A stretch of 64,000 nucleotides of DNA from Chamaecrista fasciculata (lineage: Eukaryota; Streptophyta; Magnoliopsida; Fabales; Fabaceae), in the NCBI GenBank assembly GCA_003254925.1, contig QANZ01052559.1, positions 99,407 to 163,406 of the forward strand, written 5' to 3'. Under the pieces are notes generated by a model that was given only the letters and a program-made list of their open reading frames with translations, was not told the origin of the DNA and ran no database searches. The translations under genes were made by a program, and so were the position numbers. Shown piece by piece: positions 37,547 to 53,257 of this stretch; position 1 is the first letter of the stretch, and the number at the start of each line of letters is the position of its first letter.

Positions 37547-38929
37547 GGCTTAAATGCACATAACCCCCCTGAACTATGGGTCATGTGCATTTTACCCCCC
37601 TCAACTTCAAAATTGCATAAAAAGGCCCTTGAGTTTTGTATATTGTGCAACATACCTCCTTCTGTTATGTCTCAGTTAAGTGACTTAACAGAAGTGCCAA
37701 ATCACCAGCTTGGCTGGATTAATCAACTTACACAAAAGACATATAAGCATCAATGTGGCAAGTAATTAAGTTTTGTAATTAAAAAAAAAAAGGAAAACTG
37801 GAAAAAACAGAAGACGAGATCTGTAAAATACGACGTTATACGGAGGTAGAATACGACGAGAACTGGAAAAAAGAAAAGACGAGATCTGTAAAATACGACG
37901 TCTTTTTCTATGGCGTCGTCAAAGATTGAACTCAGCGGCTTCCTTATTCCGGCGGGCTGATGGTGGATGATGATTAAGGGGATTTTTGGTGGGGTTCACT
38001 CTTAATGTTTTTCGTTAGCTTAATTGATTGATTGATTAGGGTTTTGAAATTAATTATGCGTATATAATATAGTGGAGGAAAAAGGGATTCAGAAATTTTA
38101 TTCATTAGATCCCTGGGATTGATGCTCTGCTTTATATATTAAAAAAGTTAGACAAAAAATTCAACTGAGATATCAAATCGTTTGACTCAGTTAGATACAT
38201 AACGCCAGATGACAAGCTAGAGTTTGATGAGACGCTACAAAGAGACGTGCAAAAATGATAACTGCATAGATAATCCAAACCCATGTATATATCAATATAT
38301 GAATTTGACATATATAATCTTGATGTGATATATTTGCAGATTGAAGGTGCCTTTTGTAACGATAAGCTACTTCCACAAGATAATCTGGAAAGGCATGCCA
38401 AGTTATATATATACTCATATATATAACGTTGGACAAAAATAACTATTTTTGAATTTTCCCCTACTTCAAAATTATGCAAATGAAACATTCTTTTGATACT
38501 CAGAACGAAGGAGGCAACGACGACGATAACAGAAGAAAAAATTTTGGATGATATCGCCTCTTCATCTCATGGCCTTAGAATTCAGAACTATCATGTTCTC
38601 ATCTACTACAGACGAAGACGTTATTCTACCATCTATGAGGCCGTATTTTGCAGATCTCGTCCTTCATCGTCTTGTTGCAGTTTTCTTTTTTCTTTAATTA
38701 CAAAATTTAATTACTTATCACATGGGTGGTAATTTATTTTTTGTGTAAGTTGACTAATCCAACTAAGCTGGTGATTTGGCACTTCTGTTAAGTCACTTAA
38801 CTGAAACTTAACAGAAGGAGGTATCTTGCACAATATACAAAACTCAGGGGCTTTTTTATGCAACTTTGAAGTTGCGGGGGGTAAAATGCACATGACCCAT
38901 AGTTCAAGGGGGTTATGTGCATTTAAGCC
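37547..38929. mobile_element. Non-autonomous Mutator-like element with long inverted repeats
   Basis: The left end ggcttaaatgcacataaccc is mirrored at the right end, gggttatgtgcatttaagcc. The inverted similarity continues for over 200 bp (left 37547 to about 37765, right about 38710-38929). With gaps it extends further, over the gacgagatctg.aaaatacg words near 37815 and 38650. Long TIRs and about 1.4 kb size fit a MULE. Flanks are A tracts (left ttaaaaaaaa, right taaaaaaaca), compatible with an 8-bp duplication but not diagnostic. There is no transposase. The internal 37910-38600 region may be captured host sequence. Confidence 0.85.
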
Positions 38930-39130
38930 TAAAAAAACAGTATATATTTCTTGAACAAATATTGTCTCAAATTCTAATGCAATGCACGGGTCATACACTA
39001 ATTAATGTAAAGTTTAGTGACAAAAATGATACTTTTTCCAGGTATCCTTCTCCTACATCCTAACGGATTATTCCATCTCACTATTTAACTCGAAATTATT
39101 GGGATCCTGTATTCAACACTCATCTCAACA

Positions 39131-39422
39131 GTCATCTAGTAACTCAGTTAGCCCTGATCCAAATTAGATTTTCTTTCCACTCTTTTACTCCGTTAGCCCT
39201 AATTCGTTCATTTACTCTATCAGCTTTTCAATTGACTAATGTAAGGGTCTATCCCTGAATTATTTATTAATTTTAGACTATCCAATGCAGTGATGCACTA
39301 TAATGATCAGAATTGCGGTACTGTATTTGACCAACTTTCTTTGTGTCTCTAGGCGCAGAGGCGCAGAGCTGAAACCTAGTTTTTATTATTTGAACAAAAA
39401 ATAAGATATCAGAACTCCATTA
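39131..39422. repeat. Direct repeat flanking RPP2 (left copy)
   Basis: About 290 bp, including ctgtatttgaccaactttct and tttttattatttgaacaaaa, recurs in the same orientation at 41594-41886 with scattered differences and small indels. The two copies bracket the intact RPP2 gene. Confidence 0.85.
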
Positions 39423-39893
39423 AAATATCCCTGAATTAGTGTATTAATGTTTATTGAGCCGCAGACACGAGGAAAAAATAAGCATGTTAAATTTTTTTAG
39501 TTCACTATAGGAAACTTATATTTGAATTTTACCACCTAGATATGCTATGAACAACGCATCAATCATGCGAGAACCCAAACGATGCATCCACGAACTGTAG
39601 TAAACTACGTTGTGCCTAACCATTTACAAGTTACAACCCATGCTGTCCTTCCCATTCGCACAATGGGTTTTCTCAAAAATATGTAAATCGGTCAAAAACA
39701 AAAACCCAGACATAGGCATCCTCCGTGACTAAATAATTGAGATTCCATTAGATCATAAATGAAAATCTTTGAAACTAAATTCTTCCATTCCACTACAAAA
39801 GACAGTTAAACTGAATGACGCTAGAACAAAATTTTAACAAATTTTCAGAAGCTGTAAATGTCTTGAAGAAAATAAGTTGAACAAACCCGCTAA

Positions 39894-40589
39894 TTAATCA
39901 AAGAGACTGAAGCCCATGTCCTGCATCACAAATTGGCAAGAAAAAAGCGTCAGAAAAACAAGCCTAAAGCCAACCAGAAGGATAGAACAGCTTAATTAAA
40001 ACAGAGTAATGATGCCTGAAGCAGACAAACAAAAACTTACATCATCGGATTCCTCTTTCTCCTCGACTTTTTCCTCCTTCTTTGACTCAGCTGCAGCTGG
40101 AGCAGCAGCAGCACCACCACCACCAGGGGCAGCAGCAACTGCAACTGCACCACCACCACCACCACAAGGTACTGATGCCAATTTTTCCCTACCGGCGGCA
40201 ATTAGCTCTGTTATGTCCTTTCCCTTTACTTCAGACAACAGAAGTTCAATCTGATCATCATCAACCTCTGCTCCAACTGCACATTTACGTACGCAGGAAA
40301 TGAACAATTTCCTTATCCCAAAATCTCCAAGTATTATATAGTGCATTATACATATAATATAAAATCATCCAGGTTACAAACAGAAACATAGCGCGGAAAT
40401 GTTCGGATCTCGTAATCCAGAAGAATCAAGTATCAATGCAATCCTATAACGAAATTCAGAATTTACCAACTTAGCGGAAAACATAAAGTTATAAACAGTA
40501 CCAGCGCCAAGTATTCCCTTGAGATCATTGGAGGAAGGAGAGGTGTTCCCTCCTAGAACGGCCAGCAAATAGGCAGCGATCACCTTCAT
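39894..40589 (-). CDS. RPP2: 60S acidic ribosomal protein P2
   Basis: Encodes 116 residues of the ribosomal stalk protein P2, which with P1 and P0 recruits elongation-factor GTPases to the 60S subunit. Exons: 40502-40589, 40041-40276 and 39894-39920 (351 bp, in frame). Features: N-terminal helical dimerisation domain ([19 protein letters not shown]), [20 protein letters not shown], a flexible Gly/Ala hinge, an acidic Lys/Glu stretch, and the invariant C-terminus [10 protein letters not shown]. An acceptor-like aacag 3 bp before the ATG suggests a leader intron; a leader exon with ctctctcgtcgttc would lie at about 40705-40765. TATA and telo-box motifs lie upstream. A truncated copy lies 5.2 kb to the left. 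Confidence 0.96.
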
Positions 40590-40790
40590 TTTCTGTTAAA
40601 TCACCAATGCACAATCAAAATTAGGGCTATATTCTCTATAAACTCGGATTTAGTGGCAGGTGAGATTAGAAAATTAGTAGGGAACAAGAAGAATGCCTGA
40701 TACTATCAATATCGGATCCAAAGAGAACGACGAGAGAGCAAACGGCGACTTGAGAAGCAGACTGATAGAACTATCAAAGGTTCCGCAGTT

Positions 40791-40799
40791 TTATAAATA
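40791..40799 (-). promoter_or_regulatory. TATA box of RPP2
   Basis: Reads TATTTATAA (then AAC) in gene direction, about 200 bp upstream of the ATG and just upstream of the presumed leader exon. Confidence 0.65.
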
Positions 40800-40812
40800 G
40801 TGTGATACAATG

Positions 40813-40821
40813 CTAGGGTTT
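40813..40821 (-). promoter_or_regulatory. Telo-box upstream of RPP2
   Basis: Reads AAACCCTAG in gene direction, about 20 bp upstream of the TATA box. Telo-boxes of this type are characteristic of plant ribosomal-protein gene promoters and fit the identity of the gene. Confidence 0.7.
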
Positions 40822-41593
40822 CTTTTCAAGCCCCGAAACTGATATGCTATACCCAGATCCACATGTACGGGCCGGATTGGGCCTAATGCCTGGGCTAGTT
40901 ATATCGCAATCAAAATTAACCAGAAGATTTGCACAATAGAAGCCCCGTCTAATTTTAAAATACAAAAACAAAAATCTTAAATTTTAATTTTTGTGTGATT
41001 TTTAAAAAATGTTAAAAATGAAAAAACACCTCTTGTTTTTTTATTATTATTCAAATAAGTCCTTTTATTCATATTTTCATTAAAAAAATAATATTTTTCT
41101 ATTTTTTATTACTATTAATTACAATAATAATTTATTGTAAGTTTAGATCCTGTAAATAATAATAATTATAGAAAAAAACTTTATTTTTCAACGAAAAAGC
41201 TTAATAAAAATAATATTTTAGAAAAGAAATTAAAAGTTCAAAGTATTTCATCATTCCTTAAAATTCAATAATTTGTTGGGACATTTTAACCCTTTTTTTA
41301 TAATAAAATCAAACAAAACTAAACTAAACTAAACTAATAATCTAATATCATTCTTGGCTAAGAAATACCTAGAAGATCATTCTGAACAAAAGAAACGCAA
41401 TTAGGATCCACATAAAATAGAGAACTAATATCTTGATCATACTCTTTATTTTGGTCAATTTTATACATAATTTTTTTTTGTCAATTCTATCCTTAATATT
41501 TCATAATTTGGTTGATTTTATTTTAAGGATAGAATTGACATTATTGAGATTCTATATTTTAGATATTTCAGAGATTCTGCACTCATTTCAATT

Positions 41594-41886
41594 GACCTCT
41601 AGTAACTCTGTAACCAAACTAGATTTTCTTTCTAGGCTTTCACTTTGTTATCCTTCATTCGTTTATTTGTTCTAACAGTTTTTTGATTGACTAAGGTAAC
41701 GATCTATTTCTATCCTTGAATTAATTTATTAATTTTAAACTAGCCAATGCACTATAATAAACAAAATTGCAACAAGTTGTGGTACTGTATTTCATCAACT
41801 TTCTTTCGCACGAGTGTCTCTAAGCACAGAGCTGAAACTTAATTTTTATTATTTGAACAAAAAATAAAATATGAGAACTCCATCAT
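41594..41886. repeat. Direct repeat flanking RPP2 (right copy)
   Basis: Same orientation as 39131-39422. Shared words include ctagtaactc, tagattttctttc and tttttattatttgaacaaaa. More diverged than the RPP2 duplication, so probably older. Confidence 0.85.
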
Positions 41887-42230
41887 TAATTGAATCTGCA
41901 ACATGTATGTGGAGAATGCCGAAATTCGTATTTATGGTTTATCATACGTAGGCTGCGATCTTTGAATCATCATTCAACTGACAATTCACCAATGGCCTTC
42001 CATCCAAAATTCTAGGCAAATTGTTCTTCGCATCATAAAGTCTCAAGCCTTTCGCAGGTTTTCTTGAAAGAGAAAAATGGTGTAGGAGAAGAAGCGCATT
42101 TTGTAAGTTGGGCCTGAATTACCCCAAAAATGGACTGAAATTTGGGCCTTGAAACCTCGACCTAGTGCATTTTAATGCTTTGTTGTTTGATTGTGTGGGG
42201 GTGGTGGGGTTCATTTATTATTTCATTTAA

Positions 42231-42639
42231 GCCGAAACACTCATTTTGTACTTAAACTTTATATTTGCTGTCAAATTTGTCTTCAATCTTTTTTTATTGT
42301 TAATTTCGTCCCTAATCTTTCACATATTCGTTAATTTTATCCTTTGCTTTTACTTTAGCCAAATATTAATGACAGAATCTATATGACTAATGATATATAA
42401 TGTAAAATTGATAAAAAAAAATAAACTCAAATCCTAACTTAGATTGTAAAACATAATGAATGGCAAAAAAAAAATTATAAAACATGATGTAGTCTGTCGT
42501 TAATTTATTAAAATAAGTTAGTCAAATGATAAAATTGATGTAAATGTGAAAGATCGGGGACAAAATTGACAGCAAAAAAAGGTTGGGGATGAAATTGATA
42601 ATTGATGTAAAGTTTGGGGACGAAATTAGTACTTTTACC
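42231..42639. mobile_element. MULE-like MITE with a 10-bp target-site duplication
   Basis: The ends gccgaaacactcattttgta and acgaaattagtacttttacc are imperfect inverted repeats. The arms also share ctttcacat and gctgtcaa words in opposite orientation for about 110 bp. Identical tttcatttaa flanks at 42221-42230 and 42640-42649 mark the insertion. It is about 0.4 kb without coding capacity. It lies 400 bp upstream of the bZIP start codon, in that gene's promoter region. Confidence 0.85.
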
Positions 42640-43038
42640 TTTCATTTAATATATAGTATTAATGACTCGGATTAGCCGCTCAATTACCGTTTCAATGTTA
42701 AACCGTTGTTAAAGGGGGCCGACTTTTGTAATCGCCTACGTGGGCAATGGTGAAACGTGGCAGGCATAGATACATGGGCCTTTCTTCGTAAAGATGGCGA
42801 ATTATGAGCTGGCATGACACGTGGCATTCAGATACAATCTGTGGGCTGCTTCTGCTAACCAGTTACACCCTCCTCCGCCTCGCTTCTCTTCCTTCCCCTC
42901 TCTCTCTTCCCTCTTTCTTTCTTTCAGTCTCTCTCTCTAAGTTCGCAGTTCGCGCACTTCGTTACCATTCTCAGAGCACTGTAATAATTTATCTCTCTTT
43001 CGTTTTGGCGGTTTCTCTCAATTTAGTTTCAACCTTCA

Positions 43039-46000
43039 ATGGAATCAGAAAAGCTCAGTGCGAGCTCTTCTGCTTCGTCGGATCGGTTGGTGAAGACGGA
43101 GATTGAAGCTGCGGAGACTCTCGCTGACTTGGCGCAATTAGCGATGCGTGAGACTGCGTCTGCCTGTGACTCCTCAGAAAAATGGTGGAAGAAGGGAAAA
43201 AGAGGAAGGAGGCGGCTCACGCGCGAGTCACCGACCGGAGACTCGGAGTTCAACGCGCTCGACTCGCTCTCAAAATGTCCCGATTTCTCTCCGGTCAGTT
43301 TCGTTGTTCACCGTGTTATCTATTCCTCTCCGCTTTTGATTTTTTTCTTTTTTTTTATTAGACTATTGTAGTAAACAAATTGTGGTCCCGATTTCGTGAT
43401 TTAAGTAAACATAGAAATGATACTTTTTAGTTTGAATACAAGTCAACAATTACAAATAATAGTATGTATTACTGTACTTGTCATCAATTTGTAAAGGAAC
43501 TAGTCATATGACGATTTACATTGTGACGGTAGATGATGCAATTTTCCGAAATTGATCAAACCATAAGGACAATTCAATGATTCTTCTGCTCTTCTGTTCT
43601 GAATAACGAGTTTGGAGACAGATAGTCAATCGTTTAGTTTTTCATCACATAATGTGGATAATTGTTGTGGAGGCAGAGTGGGATTCTGTAGTACCAGCCA
43701 AAGATTTATCATTTACAGTAGTCTTGCAATTTTAGCCTTCAACTGGGATATTAGGATATAGTGCAGTTTAAACTTTTTTTTTTTTTGTAACAAACTTAAA
43801 TTTTTATAATCCTAAATGGACTATCATAGTCTTGTATTAATAATAGCAGAGTCTGCACTTGTTAGTCTAACACACTTATCAGAGAGCTTTGGGACCCACC
43901 ATTCCATTTGCTTGCTGAAGATGCTCTTACTGAATTTGTATTTCAAGATAAATATCATAAAATACAACCAACAGGTTTAAGTATATAAAAAATTAAAATT
44001 AATATCAGAAAATTCTAGCCTTTACCTCTATATTACAGCCTAAAGACAGTTATAGCTGTGTATAATAACTTAAGGTAATCTAGCTTAATGAAACTGTGAT
44101 CCATATTGCCTGCCCCTCATCAATGAGGAATTGCAATTACCAGAACTCATATTCTTAGTATCTTAAAACTGGATTGCATGCTTACCATCAAGACACCAAA
44201 TACTATGAGTACAAGCTTTCTCGTACTTTGGTATTTGCTTTAGTTTGTGTCGGTCATTTTGGTAATGATCCTTAGCCAAGCGACTAGATACTGAAGACAC
44301 TGAAAATAACCATCAAGACCAAGGGAAGGCATTGCAATGTACAAAATTAAGCATATATTGTCATGAATTTTCATCATGTGGCCACACTGAATTTATAGCT
44401 CGACTCCCAAAACCATGAGTACTTCAAGCACACCATGCCCCAATCTAGTTTGTTCTCAATGGAATGCCTATTCAAACCTTTTACTGAAGCCAGTGCCTTA
44501 TCAACCTTATAAGGCAAGGGCTCAAGCTTGTCATCTAGCAAAGCAATAGTGGGATACTGCAAAATAGCCTGCAATTTTTAATGTATTCCAACTAGTGTTA
44601 GGCTAACAAATATATGAACAAACATAGAGAGATTAAGTTTGTAACAACATTTTCAATATAATTTACCCATTCTAAGTTCTAGTATAATAATCATCAACTT
44701 ATAAGTCACTACTACAAAATCATTAGGGAATTAGAGTCCAAAAGAAGATAAGCTTTGCCTTTACGTAAAGACTTCTACTTGCACGTTAACTGCATGTCCG
44801 TTTACATCTACCGCCTTGTTTTTTTGTGCGTGTGGCCCCTTTTTGTTTTATATATTAGTTTAGAAAACCCAGAATAACAACCTAAGTAATATATCTGCAT
44901 ATCATAAACCTATTGGGCTGGGCTTCTTATTTTAAATAGTTAGTAAACCCCGGCTCGGGTCGGGGGCTTCTTCGTAAAGATGGCGAATTAGTGACTGAAA
45001 CAGTGCCCAATACGCCACCAAGGCGAGCGCCTGTCTGAGGCGTTGACCTCAAATAAGGTGCTAAGGTGAGCGCGTTTGACATCACCAAAAAGACAACTAA
45101 GAATTTTTTCTTCTTATTTTAGTTTTCATTAATTGCCATTCATATCATGCATCTCTTGAAAGAGCAATTATCAGCTTCCTGAAATATTTCAGTTTTCATT
45201 GATTGTCATTCATATCCTGAATCTCGTGAAGATAAATTATCAGCTTCCTGAAACATTGTTGGGCTAAGATCTAACAAACACACAAATTATGAAAGCGTCA
45301 CCGAGTTACACAATGTCATGTTGGAATTTAGAAATCTTTTTATTCATGGCAGGGTCAAGCTGTTATAGGTCAGCAGCCACATCAACAAATATCTATAAGC
45401 GAACCAGAAAAGATTGACTCGAATGTATGCTCAGGACAAGTGAAGATGGAGGAGGATGCTGATATACCAAAGACAAGCAATGTGTTCACAACAAGTTGCT
45501 CTTTGACTGGCTGCAACAAGTCAAGGCGTAATTTAACTGAGGTACAAGTAGCTTCAAATTGAATTGACTATGATGTTTGACCATCATTTGTGATTGAATT
45601 CTAGATCTACTGGGTTTTATGTTCAGGAGGAAAAGGAGGCGCGGAGGGTACGCAGGGTACTGGCAAACAGAGAGTCAGCTAGGCAGACAATTCGCCGTAG
45701 GCAGGTATTTGAAAGGGAAGAAACAATTATGCTCTGTTAGAATTGATTCTGAACTGCTCAAATTCTTAACCGAACAAACAAAAACTAAGCTTAGCGTGTT
45801 AACGTTTACCAGATTTGACATAATATCTTGTGCTTAATTATTGATCATGGTTTGTTTGTCTACCTACCAGCTTGGGTTTATGCTTTTTAGTCATCACTTA
45901 TATGGTTTAGCCTTACTATTTTCCTCTTTTTGGCATTTGGCAACTTAGGGAGGATTTTGAGGTCAACTATTTCATCCTTCATTATCTATCGGTTATTTTT

Positions 46001-47628
46001 AATTAGGCATTGCTTGCTTATACACACTATTTATTAAATGATTGCTGTGTTGACATGAACTGTTCTTGTATTATGTGAATGTGTCAATGATTCCATCATT
46101 TCACATCATGTGACATCTGTTATTATATCTTCCAAAATAGCGCCCATCCTTATTTCATTTCCTTACAAAGCATGACTATGTCTACAAGCTTACAGAAGTT
46201 CCATGTTAAGGTTACTAATTCTAGGACATGTGCAGTAATAAGACTATCAAATCCATAGTTATATGAAGGCCACTGCTAATTTAATTACCATGTTACATTT
46301 CTTTGAAAGAAGAAAACCTCATATAACTCTAAACTGTCTTATTGTTCAGGCGAATTGCTTCTTCCATTTGAAATTATTTAGCAGATTGTTTTTTTGGAAT
46401 ATTTCTTCCAGGCTCTTTGTGAGGAGTTAACAAGAAAAGCTGCCAATTTAACCATGGAGAATGAAAACCTGAAGAGGGTATAGTACTATTGCTTATTTCT
46501 TCCCGTCCCTCTGCCCTCTTCATCTCTATATTGCTAATCTGTTTGAGGCATCTATTTTAGATGTTATTTTATCAGTTCTGGATGTATTTTTCCTTGTTAA
46601 CTAATTTAATCATCAATCATTTCACATGTGGCAACATTTCTGTCAAAAAGGAGAAGGAGTTAGCTTTGAAAGAGTATCAGTCCTTGGAGACCAAAAATAA
46701 GCACTTAAAGGCTCAAGTAAGAGATTTTTCCATGCTAGATATCTTTAGAAACAGAAATAACAGCTCTTTCTGTTCTAAAATGAGACGGACAAAAATAAAA
46801 GAATGATTTTTCTTCCATATGCAGATAGCCAAGTCTACAATTACCCAAGTGGAGAAAACAACAATTGACTGTGACTCATCTGTAGCTGACATAATGTCTT
46901 CTTCGTCCCATAATGGTCCATGGTTCCTTTATAACAATTTTCCAGTGACACAACTATTTTGGCCTCCTGTCGTCCACTCTTCCAATCCTGCTCAATATCA
47001 ACATATGCCACAAAGTTCCATTCCCATACCATCAAATGTTTCTTTGCCATTTTCTTCTGAGTCTGAATTATGTCACAAACAAGCCAATCATACACATGAC
47101 AATCAAACACAAAATCCCTTATACATGTTTCCATGTCCTTGGTTTTTCCGGCTTCCGGAGTTTGGACACGGGCAATCACCGCCCTCTATTGGTTTAAAAG
47201 ATAAACAAGAGTACTTTCCTGTAGATAAACAATGTTGTAATACTTCATCTTTGAACATGGTGGCAAATGTGGATAATCATGCTGCTTTACCTTTCAAAGT
47301 TAAAACGGAAGCTTTTGGCTTGACAGAAGTCAGACCTATGGATGACTCAGATGACACCGCCCGCGAGGCTTCTTTGGATGGAAGTGAACAGAAAACTGAG
47401 TGTCACAGTATGGAAAAAGTCCATGGACAACTTGCTTGCATGAATCACAATGAGGTATCTTCAGCAGCTTCTCTTATTGCAAATTCTTTGCTGGAAAAGA
47501 AACAAGAACAAGTCAAGCCAGGTAAAAATCTAGTGGATGCACTTGCTGCAGCTGAGGCAAGAAAGAGGAGAAAGGAGCTTACAAAGTTGAAAAGCATCCA
47601 GAGCCGCCAATGTCGGATGCATTGTTGA
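43039..47628 (+). CDS. bZIP transcription factor with non-canonical basic region
   Basis: 485 residues from six exons: 43039-43293, 45353-45541, 45627-45704, 46412-46477, 46651-46716 and 46825-47628 (1458 bp, in frame). The basic region is RRVRRVLANRESARQTIRRR. Asn162 is normal, but the position eight residues later, normally Arg/Lys, is Ile170. A leucine zipper follows with Leu180, 187, 194, Ala201, Leu208 and 215 (LTRKAANLTMENENL). The C-terminal half is Ser/Pro/Gln-rich, then basic near the end (EARKRRKELTKLK) and Cys-rich (QCRMHC). The substitution recalls Arabidopsis bZIP72, which I recall carries Ile at this site; orthology needs a tree. Intron 1 is 2.06 kb. The leader is strongly CT-rich. 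Confidence 0.9.
45120..45257. repeat. 69-bp tandem duplication in bZIP intron 1
   Basis: agttttcatt.attg.cattcatatc and ttatcagcttcctgaaa occur in two adjacent copies (45120-45189, 45190-45257), with the second ending about 95 bp before exon 2. Confidence 0.9.
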
Positions 47629-48571
47629 CTACTAAGTTGTTATAACTTATAATTAAATGAGTAAAGGGGAACCAGTAACATATTCGTTGCCAGCTTCTGT
47701 AGTTGCTTATCAGTTGATTAAAGGTAAAGGAAGTCCTTGGAAATTGAGCAGAGGACCTAACCATAACCATGGAAGGCCTTTGGAGGAAGAGAAGCAAAGC
47801 TCAAATATTGTACAATGCTCACTGACTGTGTCAAAGGTTTGAGCTAATCTCCAGCCATTTTTCCTTACTCAGTATTGTTGGGGGGGTTACCAGAAGTTTT
47901 GGTGGCCATTTTTTCTTTGGTTGGTAGTTTGATTTTTTTAATAATGCTTTGAGGATATTCCAGGGGTTTCAACAATAATTATGAGCAGTTAATCACTTAA
48001 TCCTGAAAAAATTGTGTACAAACCATAAAGTACAGGAGGATAGGCAGAGGATATGATTTAGACCTTGTATATTATATCCATGGGTAGGATTTCCTTTCAG
48101 CGGCAAACAGATTGTTAAGAATGTTATCCAGGTCTACTGGTTGATATAGACAATTTTTTCAAATTCAGAGATAACAAATATGGATATTCTTGTATTTTCT
48201 TCTCTGCTATCTCTTTTAAAGTAATTTCTGGGTTTAGACATCTTAATTTTTCAGTTATCGAATTTCACTTTGAAATGGAAATATAGTTGGGGTAGGCATG
48301 TTGGGATCAACGCTTTGATCTAACTTTTAAGTCCAATCCCTTGTATGCTCATGCCGAGCTCGGACACATTTCATTTTCATCCAAGGATGTGGCAGCTTAT
48401 CCATGAACGCACACACAGCACTAGGTTCTATGATTGACAAACAATTTAGTGAACATCATGCAAGATTTCCCCCCCATCATGTTAAAGCGAATCACAACTT
48501 GCATGCACACGAGTGAAAGTGAAAATCTTGAAACTCAGTTTTCAAGTTATGAAGTGGGGCTGCTACAAGCT
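47629..48571. other. bZIP 3' flank and subtilase 3' flank (convergent genes)
   Basis: No third gene is seen. A 61-codon open frame at 47657-47842 follows the bZIP stop closely and is most likely 3' untranslated sequence. The two genes converge, 943 bp apart. Confidence 0.6.
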
Positions 48572-52288
<3,717 letters not shown>

Positions 52289-52749
52289 GATGATATTATT
52301 GCAAATTCTCTGATACAGCGAAACACATTAATTAGAGTAAGACGGCAATTTATTAGTGTTGATAGGGTAACTTAATTGTGAATTTGTAATTACTGTGAAA
52401 GGGGAAGTAAGACGGTCAACAATTGAGATTTTGGTGCCTTCGTTTTTGGATCTTTCCAACAAAGCTGCTGCATATTCTATCTATTCTGTTGTAAATTTCT
52501 CTATTTCTTTTTTCTGCTACCTCTATTTTCTACATTTAACCCATTACTCACTCCTCTTTTCTTTTTTATTTGTCATTGTTTGTGAAATGGTCTGTTATTG
52601 TTCTTGTTTGGGCCGCTGTAATATAAACCCAAGCCATTTTTTTTGCACGGACGAATTTGCAATATGGTGAATATACGTTTGTTTGGGCCAAAGAAAAATA
52701 TAGAATATACTTGTTTATATTGACCAAAAATATAAGAAGAAAGAATATA

Positions 52750-53257
52750 GGCTCCGTTTGGTACCATTTGAGGTATGTAAAGGAAAGGGTTTTACAAGGG
52801 AAAAATTGTGAGGGAAAGGAAAAGTAGTTGAGGGAATGTAAAGTAGGTAAAAATTGAAAGTGTTTGGTATAAAAAGGTAGGGGAGGGAAAGTAAAATAGA
52901 TATAGAAAAAAATGACAAAAATGCCCTTCCCACAACCACCACCAGACCGCCGCCTACCACCGCCGTCCACGGTGGTCCACGGTGGTCGGCGCCGCCGTAC
53001 ACCGCCGCCGTTCACCATTTGGGGGAGGAGATGGGATGAGAGTGAGAGGGGCAAATTAGGAATTCTACCATAATTCCCTAGGTAGACTTGGATTACATCA
53101 GAAATGTGAAGTAAAGAAAAATGACCTATGTAATGTAAAGCCCTTTACATTGTAATCCACTTTACATAGCTCAAATTACCATACCAAACACATGAAAATC
53201 TTGAAATCTGTGCCCTTTTACATTGTAAAACCCATTTCATGGGTACCAAACGGACCC
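52750..53257. mobile_element. TIR element with CCGTTTGGTACC ends (PIF/Harbinger- or hAT-like MITE)
   Basis: The left end is ggctccgtttggtaccattt and the right end is aaatgggtaccaaacggaccc-like (catgggtaccaaacggaccc), inverted repeats with internal gtaaaggaaagggttttac and cattgtaaaaccc words also mirrored. Both flanks have ata, which could be a 3-bp duplication. A short GC-rich part (52925-53010, repeated ccgccg/ccacc) gives spurious open frames on the minus strand. No transposase. It lies 462 bp upstream of the subtilase start. Confidence 0.78.

Noticed and set aside
47657..47842. Open frame just after the bZIP stop codon
   Set aside because: Different frame, no domain; best explained as 3' untranslated sequence.
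52566..53054. 162-codon minus-strand open frame with Gly/Arg-rich start
   Set aside because: Lies mainly in a TIR element and its GC-rich insert; no recognisable domain.
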